This document shows positions 34,101-42,397 of a DNA stretch of 64,000 bases, piece after piece. The stretch is from Cobetia marina. GTDB taxonomy: Bacteria > Pseudomonadota > Gammaproteobacteria > Pseudomonadales > Halomonadaceae. Numbering within the stretch: the stretch's first letter is position 1; each line of letters starts with the position of its first letter. The position numbers were made by a program, and so were the translations under genes. Location of the stretch: assembly GCF_001720485.1 (NCBI RefSeq), contig NZ_CP017114.1, positions 1,302,001 through 1,366,000 of the forward strand, given 5' to 3'. The notes under the pieces were generated by a model, which searched no databases, had not been told where the DNA came from, and saw nothing but the letters and a program-made list of their open reading frames with translations.

Positions 34101-34534
34101 CTGATTTCTTCGATCTCTCGAGCTGGGATCGAGACTGGAGCAAAGACGACAACGATGGCGCAGATGGCACCCTGGCCGAGTACAACGTGACCACCTACCC
34201 GCCGATCATCACCAATCGCGGGGCCATCACTGAGGATTGGGCGCTGATCTTCACCAGCTCGAGCACGTTCCGCATCATCGGCCGCACCGTGGGCGAGATC
34301 GGCGTGGGCAATATCAATGAGGACACGTCGCCTATCAACCCGAATCAGGGCGTACCCTATTGGACGCTCAAGGCGGGCGGCTTCGGGGCCGGCTGGGTGA
34401 ATGGCAACGTGATCCGCTTCTCGACCATCGGCGCATCCTTCCCGATGTGGCTGGCGCGCGTGATCCTGCAGGGGCCGGCCAGCGGCCAGCAAGACAGCTT
34501 TAGGCTGCAGATCCGTGGCAACGCCAACGCCTGA
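31157..34534 (+). CDS. Large central tail / distal tail protein
   Basis: 1125 residues. The start (IHSGDIRILQSERMTDNADG, then DGESNDIFDDISDLDRAAGR) is that of a large tail protein family in Pseudomonas and Burkholderia siphophages and Mu-like phages. A beta-rich middle carries recurring G-x-[IV]-x-Y-x-x-G turns near residues 352, 442, 569 and 688, probably repeated Ig-like modules. Its position behind the tape measure suggests a baseplate or central fibre role. Exact function is not established. Confidence 0.7.
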   Translation: MSDETIHSGDIRILQSERMTDNADGGGRLTGRPVTDGESNDIFDDISDLDRAAGRTSLRKVGAGVLTDNTAQYFGAHAIIDQVPADPNVSVVMFDTGSPSDERAESRDYVESYVTAGATSRMTLLGDQLAGQRSIITFQMPEATLPDLGDVLALMTEQGDAAGEVQYVRISEIDHEIRTFEYENGSNVQTFERRVLTLGLSTALRQRVYGVQPKPGTLNPDTVIREGQSTDAARYYGVSTLTQPATFGANSVTVASTYAPLVPATTTEQAVTDVQVGGTATISVSSGGSTFEVAQIASTTQIAIELNNRGFTYVSRLDPLPAPGSVVIAYRSLGKWYELRDDDANGDLSGSGAGRVDYATGSVSVTLGGLPDVGSSVLFSWGTPAHYEDRAGQATIDKPWMTFVLDHAGVMPGSVTVRWISGGSEKSATDDGLGSLSGAATGRVVYGYADGSGAPQPGEAYVEFNGDAFPDASTQVEIEYDYGAPKTEQFLPSANGAGLVSLSISDAPVRPGSVAITWSVVRTWSSSESESRSSPRTGTWETVEQNGGEADVTYTITDDGRGGFNGGWEGSIDYATGAVTFEVEKIREVSEWDDGDATHREWGSKEKRDVFENGSSVWLTSQLDSAAPTTHTITQDLAPLDVELMPLLQDSVVPGTLSFIFRGDTFIDRQGSLYRSVTSNGAGVLAGTIDYGTGDARITDWPSGTSATITVKTLVSTFGTWTLDEAFFRTPGSPLQVGGLLIQATTLDGRSITGQAALSGEIEGDEMSGSASFETGVVRVTFGKLVSNDSLSAAERAESWYDATAVDDAGMIWRPTQVIPSTARFNAVILTTLPLEAELIGIDPVRLPSDGRVPIYRAGGVVVVHHTGRAPFPLGIGGGTTLDVGRSRLASLVVEDATGEEVPATQYSADLDAGTVQLAAPDTATHPEPWYALHRVEDMLLVGDVDLSGALTLKGNLSHDYPAGETLVSAAMVAGDLQARVADFFDLSSWDRDWSKDDNDGADGTLAEYNVTTYPPIITNRGAITEDWALIFTSSSTFRIIGRTVGEIGVGNINEDTSPINPNQGVPYWTLKAGGFGAGWVNGNVIRFSTIGASFPMWLARVILQGPASGQQDSFRLQIRGNANA

Positions 34535-34620
34535 CCGTAGGCGGCAGGCGCAACCCTCTATCCCTATCCCTCAACCGCCCAGCCACTCGCTGGGCGGCCT
34601 TGTTTCTGGAGACGTTCAAG

Positions 34621-35823
34621 ATGGCCGATTTTTCCGTGAAGTGGTTCAGCAGTGACATGGGCGGCAGCCCCGAGAATGGCGACCAATATGGTGCGCTGAT
34701 CGAGCTGCTGAAAGCCTGCCTTGTGACCGGCTTCAACACCAAGCCCATCGCTTCGCTGACGTATGACAGTACCGCCCAGCAAGCCACCGCGAGCGTGGGC
34801 AGCGGCCACGGCTATCTCAAATGGCAGGTGATCGCCATCAGCGGGGCAGACCAGGCTGGCTACAATGGCGAGCACCGCGTGACTGCCATCGGCAGCGACT
34901 GGGTGCGCTTCGCGCTCAATACCGCGCCCGCTGCCACTGAGGCGACCGGCGAGCTGATCGAGATCAAGACGGCTCCCGTGGGTGGCTGGGAGGTGGTGGC
35001 AGAGGACGCCGAAACCTACCGCATAGCTTTCCAGCGCACTGACTCGCGTGCCACCGATCTGACGCTAATTGTTAGCAATGGGAATCGCTCGCAGTACAGC
35101 AGCAATCCCAATAGCTACACCCGCTTTGCACTCGCCAGATGGGTGCCTGGGTTTGTGGACTTAGACACCTACGAGAGTGCTACGGGGCGATTTTGGCCGT
35201 GTTCAGGGCTAGAGCTTAACGTCGCACATGACTGGGTGATCGTTGCTGATCCTCTTATGTTTTACTATATGAATCGCTATGGGGAATCAGGGCAAAGAGG
35301 ATTTATCCCCAGTGGCGACATCCTATCTGTTAGGCCAGGGGATGCGTACCATTGTTTGAATTCTGGCATATCATCCTCTGAAGGCTGGCAATCAACGTCC
35401 TACAATATGTATCCGCGTTTACTCGAGTATGGCGATGATTATGCAACGTCAATAAGCAGAGGTCACACTCAACTGCCAGGCGATGTATCAGCATCTTTGA
35501 TCGGCACTGGTGAAAGGATGGGGAGTGTTATTGGCTATCCCAATAAATCCGATAATGGATTTTACATTTCGCTCAATAGGATCATTGTGCGTGAGGGTAG
35601 TGAAGGCGAGACACAAGAGGCTCGCGCCGGCCAGTCTATCCGTGGCTACCTGCCAGGCGTCCTCGAGCCGCTGCATTCTTCCAGTGTCTATGATATGGCC
35701 GTCATGGATAACCTGCCCATGCTCGAGGGCGTGCCGGTGCTGACGTGCATGGTGGCAACTAAGAGTGATGATGCTGAGGGTGGTCTGATCGCGTTCCGCT
35801 TAGATGACTGGAGGCAGGCATGA
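34621..35823 (+). CDS. Tail protein, probable tip or fibre component
   Basis: 400 residues from ATG 34621 (GGAG nine bases upstream). The N-terminal quarter is GC-rich and resembles tail proteins that follow the previous gene (DFSVKWFSSDMGGSPENGDQ). Residues from about 145 to 330 come from AT-rich DNA with different codon use, and the last 60 are GC-rich again. This mosaic pattern is usual for host-recognition proteins. It overlaps the next gene by four bases. Confidence 0.6.
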   Translation: MADFSVKWFSSDMGGSPENGDQYGALIELLKACLVTGFNTKPIASLTYDSTAQQATASVGSGHGYLKWQVIAISGADQAGYNGEHRVTAIGSDWVRFALNTAPAATEATGELIEIKTAPVGGWEVVAEDAETYRIAFQRTDSRATDLTLIVSNGNRSQYSSNPNSYTRFALARWVPGFVDLDTYESATGRFWPCSGLELNVAHDWVIVADPLMFYYMNRYGESGQRGFIPSGDILSVRPGDAYHCLNSGISSSEGWQSTSYNMYPRLLEYGDDYATSISRGHTQLPGDVSASLIGTGERMGSVIGYPNKSDNGFYISLNRIIVREGSEGETQEARAGQSIRGYLPGVLEPLHSSSVYDMAVMDNLPMLEGVPVLTCMVATKSDDAEGGLIAFRLDDWRQA

Positions 35824-36947
35824 GTTACCAGAGTGCAGTGCTTGCGGATTCGCCTGCCGACTATCTGGTGATGGATAGCGCAGGGAATATAGAAAACCTG
35901 GGCGCATCGCCATCTGCAGTAGAGGCAATTGATCCGAACCCCGTATTCTCTCCGCAGGCTTATAAGCGTGCGCGAGAATATACCCATGTGACTGGCTTCA
36001 ATGGCGACGCATATGCCGTGCTGCAGTTGTCTGATCATATAGTGGCGGGCGGCAGTTTTACTTGTGAGTTTTTCCTCGCAAATCAAAGTAACGAAGTAGC
36101 GCCCACCATCTCGATAAATAAGCCCGACAAGGGTGGTTATCAGTTTTTGATTGGGTTTACTACCGCGTTCGCTAATCATGTTTATTATAACGGCGGCGGG
36201 CCATCCGGTAGTCGCGCTGATTATGTGTTTGGCGGTGACTATGATCACATTGCTTTGTTGGTTGATCGAGATAATGAAAGCGTTTCTTACATTATCAATG
36301 GCAGTTTGCGCCCTGATCTTGAGCTGAGTGTAGCGGGGCTAGACATTGCTATGTCAACAGAAATGTATATTGGTGCTTATTCGTCATCCGGCACTGTAAA
36401 AGGGGTTAGAGGTTCTGGTCGCATAGAATCGTTTGCAGTGTATAACCGACTCATTACCGAGGAGGAGGTGGCCAACCATCTCGCAAGCGATGTGGCAGAG
36501 AGGGCGCAGCGAGAGCTTGTGACTGGCGGGGCTGGCATATCAGCGCTGATCAGTGGGCCGATATCGAACCCGCTATCCATTGGCGCGAGTGGGCGCAGCT
36601 CAGTGGTGGCAATCCCGCGACGCGGCTTGATGGTTCATGTCGATCAGCTCGACGGCAGTGGCGGCAATGGCACGGCCACTGGCGGCGTCTCAGATCCCGC
36701 GCGCATGGGCGTCATTGCCGGCACCGTGCTGGACATCCATGCCCAGCCGATCAGCCGGCGCGTGCGGGTGCATGACCGGATCACCGGCCGCATCGTGCGC
36801 GAGGCGTGGAGCGGGGCCGATGGCAAATACCGCTTTACGGATCTCGACCCTCGCCGCGCGTTCTATGTGATGGCCTTCGATTACACCCTGCAGCAAAACG
36901 CTGTCGTGTCAGACAACGTGCATTCTGAGGTGGAGGACAGCCCGTGA
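35820..36947 (+). CDS. LamG-like tail fibre protein with C-terminal regulatory-like Ig domain
   Basis: 375 residues. Residues about 1-215 look like a concanavalin-A/LamG sandwich (AVLADSPADYLVMDS start, GGSFTCEFFLANQ, MYIGAYSSSGTVKG, FAVYNRLITEEEVANH). Residues about 290-370 resemble a carboxypeptidase-regulatory-like domain (GVIAGTVLDIHAQPISRRVR, GADGKYRFTDLD). The first part is AT-rich, the second GC-rich. It probably binds a cell-surface glycan. Confidence 0.65.
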   Translation: MSYQSAVLADSPADYLVMDSAGNIENLGASPSAVEAIDPNPVFSPQAYKRAREYTHVTGFNGDAYAVLQLSDHIVAGGSFTCEFFLANQSNEVAPTISINKPDKGGYQFLIGFTTAFANHVYYNGGGPSGSRADYVFGGDYDHIALLVDRDNESVSYIINGSLRPDLELSVAGLDIAMSTEMYIGAYSSSGTVKGVRGSGRIESFAVYNRLITEEEVANHLASDVAERAQRELVTGGAGISALISGPISNPLSIGASGRSSVVAIPRRGLMVHVDQLDGSGGNGTATGGVSDPARMGVIAGTVLDIHAQPISRRVRVHDRITGRIVREAWSGADGKYRFTDLDPRRAFYVMAFDYTLQQNAVVSDNVHSEVEDSP

Positions 36948-37345
36948 TCAGCTTCTCGACAAGCGTGAAAAATGCACGCCTGGCGGCCATCGCCGGCGCG
37001 ATTGATGCCGGCGATTCGCCGGCGTCATTCGTCGTGTACTCCGGCACCCGCCCATCACCTGGTGCTGCCGTCACCGATCAGGTGGCGCTGGCCACGCTGG
37101 AGGTACCCCAGCCATTCGCCGCCGATCTCTCTGGTGGCGTCCTGACGGGGGCAGCCTTCGAGGAGGTGATGGCCGATGCCGATGGCGAGGCCACCTGGTC
37201 GCGCCTGGTCGATGGCGCGGGTGCCTGGGTGATGGATCTGGATGTCGGCATCGAGGGATCAGGCGCTGACGTGACCATCAGCTCGACAACGATTTATCGC
37301 GGGATACTGACGCGGATCAGCCGCATGGTATTCGCTGAGGGCTAG
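36944..37345 (+). CDS. Tail-associated hypothetical protein
   Basis: 133 residues: a helical start (VKNARLAAIAGAIDAGDSPA) then beta-rich sequence (SFVVYSGTRPSPGAA, LATLEVPQPFAADL). Proteins like this accompany the hub gene in phages with the same tail module. Overlaps the fibre gene by four bases. Function unknown. Confidence 0.55.
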   Translation: MISFSTSVKNARLAAIAGAIDAGDSPASFVVYSGTRPSPGAAVTDQVALATLEVPQPFAADLSGGVLTGAAFEEVMADADGEATWSRLVDGAGAWVMDLDVGIEGSGADVTISSTTIYRGILTRISRMVFAEG

Positions 37346-37353
37346 GGGGCACC

Positions 37354-39438
37354 GTGAGAGAGATCAGGCTGCAGTTTGTCCAGGGGCTTGCCCCCTGGAA
37401 TGCGCGAGCGCTCGAGCTGCGCCTGGGTGGCGATCCTGGTTTGCTGCTGCTGTTCGCCGGTGACTATGTGCCGCCGGCGGGTGGCAATGTCGTGCTGGGC
37501 TTCGGCGGTGCCACTGAGGCGTTGGAGCTGCCGCGCGAGCTGGTGCTTGATGCCCAGCTGACGCCGCCATCCCTCGATGCTCGGCTCGCCCAGGGTGGAG
37601 CCATCGAGATCGCGGCTAGCCTGGTGATGCCAGCAGCCACCGTGCGTGCGCAGCTCGAGCTGATCCAGTCGCTCAGTCTGGAGGCGAGCGCGCCGCCGGT
37701 GACGGCAGAGATCCGCGTCGAGCATGGTGTCAGCCTTTCGCTGGTGGCCACGCTGGGCGCGCCGGCGGTGGTCGATGTCGCGCTGACCCGCGAGATCAAT
37801 GTCTTTCGTGGGCCATCAGATAGTGCCGGTGCCCGTTTCGAGAACGCGGTCCCGCTCGAGGCCCAGGGCAGCACCCGCTGGGAGCAGCCGGCTCGCCCCT
37901 ATGGCACCACCGCGTCAGCTTTCGAGCAGGGCGCAACGCTTGCGGCCAGCCAGGGCGGCCAGTGGGCGGCACGCCCCCGCACCGATGCCATCAGTGGCTC
38001 GCGGTGGGAGCAGGCCGAGCGCATCCTGGGCACCCTCAGTGGCAGCCAGTGGCTGCAGCTGCCGCGTGTCCGCCGCGCTTCTCGGCCGGTATGGGAGCAG
38101 GGGCAGGGCATCGCCGCTGCTCGCTCGAGCGGCTATCAGCACCCGCCCCGCAATGATGCCCGCCGGCGCTCGCGCTATGAGGAGGCCCGCACCCTCGAGC
38201 CGGTGACGATGGATGTGCCCTATCAGCAGGGGCGCACCACCGGCGACGATTGGCGCGTGCCCTGGGAGCAGGCCCGCCGGCCACCGCCTGGCATCGACTT
38301 GCCGCCAGATCCGCCTGAGCCGCCGGTGCTCGAGCCGGTGGAGGGCACCACCACCCTGCAATTCTGCCACGCCATGCCGAGCGCCCCGTGGGTGCTGCAG
38401 TTCGGTCTGACGTGTGAGATACCCACCCCGACCATTCCCGTCAAAAGGCTCTATATCGTGCAAAACTCCGCGCGCCTGGTGCGCCTCTCCGATGGCCTGG
38501 AGCTGCCGGCCACCCAGATGACGCTCAGCATCGACGCTGACAGCTGGGCATGGTCATTCTCTGCCGGCCTGGCAGGGCGTGATGCTCAAGCGCTGGTGAC
38601 CGGCACCGATGGCCAGCCGGTGGAGGTGATGGCCGAGATCAATGGCGAGCAGTGGCGGTGCCTGGTGGATGGCTGGCGACGCTCTGAGAGCTGGCAGAGC
38701 CATAGCGTGACCATCAGCGGCCGCTCGCTCGCGGCGTACCTGGGCGCGCCCTACGCCACCGCGCGCAGCTACACCGAGGACAGCCAGGCCACCGCCTCGC
38801 AGCTTGCCCGTGCTGAGCTGCCAGAGGGCTGGTCACTGGATTGGCGCATGACTGACTGGGTGGTGCCCGCCGGTGCGTGGAGTTATGACAGCCTCGCGCC
38901 CATCGACGCCATCTCGCGGATCGCCCAGGCGGCCGGCGGCTATGTGCAGGCCCATCAGCAGGATCAGACCATTATCGTGGCGTCACGCTTCGAGGCAGCG
39001 CCCTGGCGCTGGGCTGAGGTCGAGGCTGATCTGGCGGTGCCCCGTGACATCATCACCCAGCTGGGCAGCGATCAGCAGCCAGGCGATGCCCGCAATGCCG
39101 TGTGGCTGTATGGTGATACCGGCGGCATTCAGGCCCAGATCATCCGGCAGGGCACCGCGGGCGATCAGCTGGCACCCACCGTGGTGGATAGCCTCATTAC
39201 CGAGCAGGCGCCCGCACAATCGCGCGGCATCGCAGAGCTTGCCGCCACACTGCGCCAGTCCACGGAAAGCATCGAGATGCCATTGAGCGCCTCGCTGGGT
39301 GGGCTGGTGTTGCCTGGGCAGCTGATCGAGTGTGATGGCTGGCGTGGTGTCGCGCGTGGCGTGAGCGTCAGTGCAAGCCTGCAGGGGCGAGCCCTGAGCG
39401 TCCGTCAATCCCTCGAGCTGCAGCGCTTTCATCAGTGA
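37354..39438 (+). CDS. Tail hub-like protein with WEQ-type tandem repeats
   Basis: 694 residues, GTG start after AGGGGG. N-terminal 165 residues are beta-rich. Residues about 166-305 consist of roughly ten degenerate units of 14-15 residues, each opening with a Trp/Phe/Tyr followed by Glu or Gln (SRWEQAERI, RPVWEQGQG, RSRYEEART). A Pro-rich hinge (LPPDPPEPPVLEP) leads to a C-terminal half (about 320-694) that resembles tail hub or baseplate proteins (SIDADSWAWSFSAGLAG, ISRIAQAAGGYVQAH). Confidence 0.7.
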   Translation: MREIRLQFVQGLAPWNARALELRLGGDPGLLLLFAGDYVPPAGGNVVLGFGGATEALELPRELVLDAQLTPPSLDARLAQGGAIEIAASLVMPAATVRAQLELIQSLSLEASAPPVTAEIRVEHGVSLSLVATLGAPAVVDVALTREINVFRGPSDSAGARFENAVPLEAQGSTRWEQPARPYGTTASAFEQGATLAASQGGQWAARPRTDAISGSRWEQAERILGTLSGSQWLQLPRVRRASRPVWEQGQGIAAARSSGYQHPPRNDARRRSRYEEARTLEPVTMDVPYQQGRTTGDDWRVPWEQARRPPPGIDLPPDPPEPPVLEPVEGTTTLQFCHAMPSAPWVLQFGLTCEIPTPTIPVKRLYIVQNSARLVRLSDGLELPATQMTLSIDADSWAWSFSAGLAGRDAQALVTGTDGQPVEVMAEINGEQWRCLVDGWRRSESWQSHSVTISGRSLAAYLGAPYATARSYTEDSQATASQLARAELPEGWSLDWRMTDWVVPAGAWSYDSLAPIDAISRIAQAAGGYVQAHQQDQTIIVASRFEAAPWRWAEVEADLAVPRDIITQLGSDQQPGDARNAVWLYGDTGGIQAQIIRQGTAGDQLAPTVVDSLITEQAPAQSRGIAELAATLRQSTESIEMPLSASLGGLVLPGQLIECDGWRGVARGVSVSASLQGRALSVRQSLELQRFHQ

Positions 39439-39567
39439 GCTTGCGAGGGATATCAATCTGAATTAGAAAGAAGGCCGTTAGAATGGTGAATATCCATAGC
39501 TATTGTTTGATGTTGCTATCATTGTCGTGATGAGAGGAAAAGGGATTGATGTTGTTTTAAATATAGC

Positions 39568-39593
39568 AGCGCTCGCACATCATGCCGAGCGCT
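39568..39593. terminator. Hairpin between tail hub and accessory operon
   Basis: AGCGCTCG (39568-39575) pairs with CGAGCGCT (39586-39593) around a ten-base loop; on the plus strand ATTTTTAT follows nine bases later. It lies between convergent genes and may end both transcripts. The surrounding 39439-39647 is AT-rich and otherwise empty. Confidence 0.45.
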
Positions 39594-39647
39594 GAAGGTT
39601 AATTTTTATATCGAGTTGATCTGTTAGAGCAGCAGAGCAAACATGCT

Positions 39648-40781
39648 CTATAATATATTTATCAAAGAGTTTTGGTTGGCCTGATACGATCTTCCTGGAC
39701 TGCTTATTAGTCCATTGAAAGTATACCCTGTAGACGGGATCGGCGAGAAAGGATCACTATGTATATCTATATCATAACCTTTCAAACAGTTTCCAAACTT
39801 ACCTAGCGCAATAGTTTTTACAGATTTTGCACCGCCTTTTAACAACAATGCCGCGGCTACACCAAAAGACACACCATAAGTTGTACAGTCATCCAGCAAG
39901 ATTACGTTTTTATCTTTCAAAGATTTCTTGTAGAAAGGGTTGATATGTATGGTTTCTATTTGATTGTTAGGTATACTTCGACCTGTAGACGCACCTTTTG
40001 ATCTCTTAGGTGAAGCTGAATGTCGTATAAAAAGTGGTTCTTCTCTCTTTGCATGCCGAGCGCGAGTAGTTGCAGTCCTGAGTCTATGACTAAACTCACT
40101 TAATACATCTGTATCATTGTTAGTGCTAGAAGATGATGGGTATATACCCCACATGGTTTTTTCTATATTTGTGATATTGTCCTTCAGTAAGGATCTGGCT
40201 GTAATAGCTAATAAAGAGTTTAGTTTGTTTCCGCCATTTTTTACAACCTTCGTAATCCTAGCGGAAAAATCACTTTGCGGTTGGGATTGATTGTAGCCCG
40301 ATAGGTCTGATAAGGATGATACTGTGTAGGAACAAAAATCTACATGGTGCCACCACAGATTATCCCAAGAACTAATTGTGTCTACAATTTTCTCAAAATC
40401 AGAAGGAGTACCAGAGCTAATCCCAAGATTGCGCACATAGTCTTCATTAGACCATGAGGCCCCTATAATAAGGGCGTTGCCATTTGTTCCCATTTGCACG
40501 TCAATTTTGCTATATGCTAGCACTATCACATCAAATATCGTAGATGCTTCAGCATCGGCAATTGAACTGATAATAGTGCCTTTTTGTCTTCCTAGCTCTT
40601 GTAAAAACTTCACAGAGCTACCTGAGAAATGTGCATCGAACCAAGTTGGCTTACTATGATTTGATACCATGTAAACACTATGCTGCTGTTTTGCGGCAAT
40701 GTTTTTTAAGGAGGTAGCCACGTCTGTTGAACAAACGCCATTTTCATACATTATCTTTGTAGAGCAAATTATAACCGACAT
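39648..40781 (-). CDS. Phosphoribosyltransferase-domain protein of a DprA-PRTase pair
   Basis: 377 residues. The C-terminal third is a type I phosphoribosyltransferase: NVILLDDCTTYGVSFG is the PRPP loop (two acidic residues then TTYG), followed by LLLKGGAKSVKTIALGKFG. The first 200 residues are unfamiliar; VYMVSNHSK and VIVLAYSKIDVQMGTNG suggest a Rossmann- or HAD-like fold without its usual aspartate motif. It starts 15 bp after the DprA-like gene, so the two form an operon. The DNA is strongly AT-rich. PRTase domains paired with DprA have been proposed in conflict systems, which I recall but could not check. Confidence 0.75.
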   Translation of the reverse strand: MSVIICSTKIMYENGVCSTDVATSLKNIAAKQQHSVYMVSNHSKPTWFDAHFSGSSVKFLQELGRQKGTIISSIADAEASTIFDVIVLAYSKIDVQMGTNGNALIIGASWSNEDYVRNLGISSGTPSDFEKIVDTISSWDNLWWHHVDFCSYTVSSLSDLSGYNQSQPQSDFSARITKVVKNGGNKLNSLLAITARSLLKDNITNIEKTMWGIYPSSSSTNNDTDVLSEFSHRLRTATTRARHAKREEPLFIRHSASPKRSKGASTGRSIPNNQIETIHINPFYKKSLKDKNVILLDDCTTYGVSFGVAAALLLKGGAKSVKTIALGKFGNCLKGYDIDIHSDPFSPIPSTGYTFNGLISSPGRSYQANQNSLINIL

Positions 40782-40796
40782 TATACAATCCCTTGT

Positions 40797-41663
40797 TTAG
40801 TTTATATTGTTTGTGATATCACTGATATCGTTGACTTTTACTGCTCCGAGTTTTAAATACTCATTAGGCCATGTTAACGTTTTATCCTCGAAACAGCTAT
40901 TGAGTATAAATAATTTTCTGCCTTGACGTATTGCATGACGAGCTTGAGTTAACGTGCCTGATTTATCTTTGGCTTCAATTATGACCGTCGCTTTAGATAT
41001 GCCGGACATAGTTGCGTTTCTCTCCGGGAAAAAGCGGCTATTAGCCTTGTAGGATTGACCGGAATAATATAGGTACGGTATTTGGCTTATTAGTAGATGG
41101 TTTCTTGAGATATAATTTTGAAAACTCGAATTCTTTTTAGGGTAGCTTTTATGTGTAGGAGTCCCAATTACTGCAATAGTATTGCCTCCACTTAGTACGG
41201 CAGTTTGATGCACGATTGTATCAATGCCATCAGCAAGGCCGGATACCAACGTGTAATCATGTTCGATTAATAGCTTGGCTATTTTATGTGCTCGTTGTTG
41301 ACCTTCAAACGAAGCCTCTCTTGAACCAATAATTGCTATAGTCTTTGTTTTTAAAAGGTCAGGGTTGCCTAGGAAATAAAGAAGTTGTGGGCTATTTTTA
41401 ACGTTATTCATTAATTCAGGGTATTTTTCGTCCCCCTTCAATAATACTCCTACTTCCCTTAGATGTTCCTCCCCGGCTTCTAAGATCAGTTTTTCTACTG
41501 TCGATTCAACATGGCCGGCTTTTAGTAGTGTTTGCTCTGCATCTAGATTACTAGCTTGAAAAAAGCTCCACAAAGTTGAATAGTTTGTAGAGTACTTTAG
41601 GCATAATTCTTCATATGCTGCTATCAATTTAATCTTGTTCTTAGCTCCTTCGTTATCATCCAT
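40797..41663 (-). CDS. DprA/Smf-like protein of a DprA-PRTase pair
   Basis: 288 residues. After a divergent helical N-terminus (about 1-75) comes the DprA Rossmann core: LLYFLGNPDLL, IAIIGSREAS, TLVSGLADGIDTIVHQTA, NTIAVIGTPTHKSYPKKN, FFPERNATMSGIS, KSGTLTQARHAIRQGRKLF and YLKLGAVKV. The C-terminal winged helix of competence DprA is absent. It is the upstream gene of an AT-rich two-gene operon inserted against the tail genes. Chromosomal DprA loads RecA on single-stranded DNA; this phage copy more likely senses nucleic acid or nucleotide in a defence role (inference). Confidence 0.85.
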   Translation of the reverse strand: MDDNEGAKNKIKLIAAYEELCLKYSTNYSTLWSFFQASNLDAEQTLLKAGHVESTVEKLILEAGEEHLREVGVLLKGDEKYPELMNNVKNSPQLLYFLGNPDLLKTKTIAIIGSREASFEGQQRAHKIAKLLIEHDYTLVSGLADGIDTIVHQTAVLSGGNTIAVIGTPTHKSYPKKNSSFQNYISRNHLLISQIPYLYYSGQSYKANSRFFPERNATMSGISKATVIIEAKDKSGTLTQARHAIRQGRKLFILNSCFEDKTLTWPNEYLKLGAVKVNDISDITNNIN

Positions 41664-41745
41664 CTTATTGCCTTTAAACTGTCAATGTGATCTGATTTTT
41701 CAATCAGAGGCTTAATTTACTTTACTTACAAAACGGAGAAAAGCA

Positions 41746-41967
41746 ATGGGGAATCCCTACAAGCGACTACTAGCATTATTTCCTAGCATACCGCGGCAGG
41801 TAGGGGAAGTGATTAGTGTCAGTGGATCGCGCGTGCGCGTGGATCTAGTAGGGGGCGGTATGCGCACCTGTCAGGGCGATGCACAGGTGGGTAGCATGGT
41901 CTACGTGGAGGGGGATCAGATCACTGGCGTGGCGCCGAGCTTGCCGGTGGTGGTGGTCGAGGTATGA
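41746..41967 (+). CDS. Small beta-barrel-like tail-operon protein
   Basis: 73 residues: NPYKRLLALFPSIPRQVGEV, then VSGSRVRVDLVGGGMRT and MVYVEGDQIT, a compact OB- or SH3-like strand pattern. Comparable small proteins follow the hub gene in phages with this tail type, so the accessory operon 39648-41663 appears to have been inserted between this gene and its usual partner at 37354-39438. GGAG precedes the ATG. It is the last phage gene before attR. Confidence 0.65.
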   Translation: MGNPYKRLLALFPSIPRQVGEVISVSGSRVRVDLVGGGMRTCQGDAQVGSMVYVEGDQITGVAPSLPVVVVEV

Positions 41968-42039
41968 CTGCATGCTGTGCCTGCGATAACCCCATTCACC
42001 CTGACGCATCATTGAAGCTCAACCTAGCGCCGCTAGTCT

Positions 42040-42060
42040 TGTATGGTGGTGTGTATGGTG
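42040..42060. promoter_or_regulatory. Candidate integrase arm-binding sites (right)
   Basis: Two direct copies of TGTATGGTG (42040-42048 and 42052-42060) with the same 12-bp spacing as the pair at 2407 and 2419, 43 bp from the attR core. Confidence 0.6.
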
Positions 42061-42102
42061 AAAGAGAAAATCGTGATACATGTCTTTAATGGCGGGGCTG
42101 TA

Positions 42103-42123
42103 CGACTCCTGCAGGGGGCGCCA
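42103..42123. repeat. attR core
   Basis: Copy of the 3' end of tRNA-Arg (2273-2293), 21 of 21 bases identical. The bases upstream do not form a tRNA, so this is the phage-host junction. Sequence to the right is the original chromosome. Confidence 0.9.
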
Positions 42124-42397
42124 GCCCTTCATTCATCCCCGCGTCATTCTTTCCTGAATCTCTCGTCACTCTCTGTACAGGGTGTCTTTCTGCTGTCTCT
42201 CGCTTGCCTGCCCTCTGGCTTGCGGGTCACGTCCTGCGCGCCCATGCGCCAGCAGCTTTCAGAGTGAGCCGGACCCCGGCTTGAGCAGCACGGCGCCTCA
42301 TGCATGGCACGTCATTTATGATGCCCTGACCTGTTGCCCGGAGAATGGCAGTCGTGCCGGGCGGGGCAGGGCATCTCGTCATTCCATCGCGTTGTGT
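42124..42397. other. Gene-free chromosomal flank right of attR
   Basis: No convincing gene or RNA is visible between attR and the glycosyltransferase stop codon. The reading frame starting in the phage arm (42043-42267) crosses attR and has no family resemblance. Confidence 0.5.

Noticed and set aside
40797..41663. Host competence gene dprA
   Set aside because: It is inside the prophage, strongly AT-rich, lacks the C-terminal winged helix and is in operon with a PRTase gene.
42043..42267. 74-residue open frame crossing attR
   Set aside because: It joins phage arm sequence and host flank, so it exists only in the integrated state, and it has no recognisable domain.
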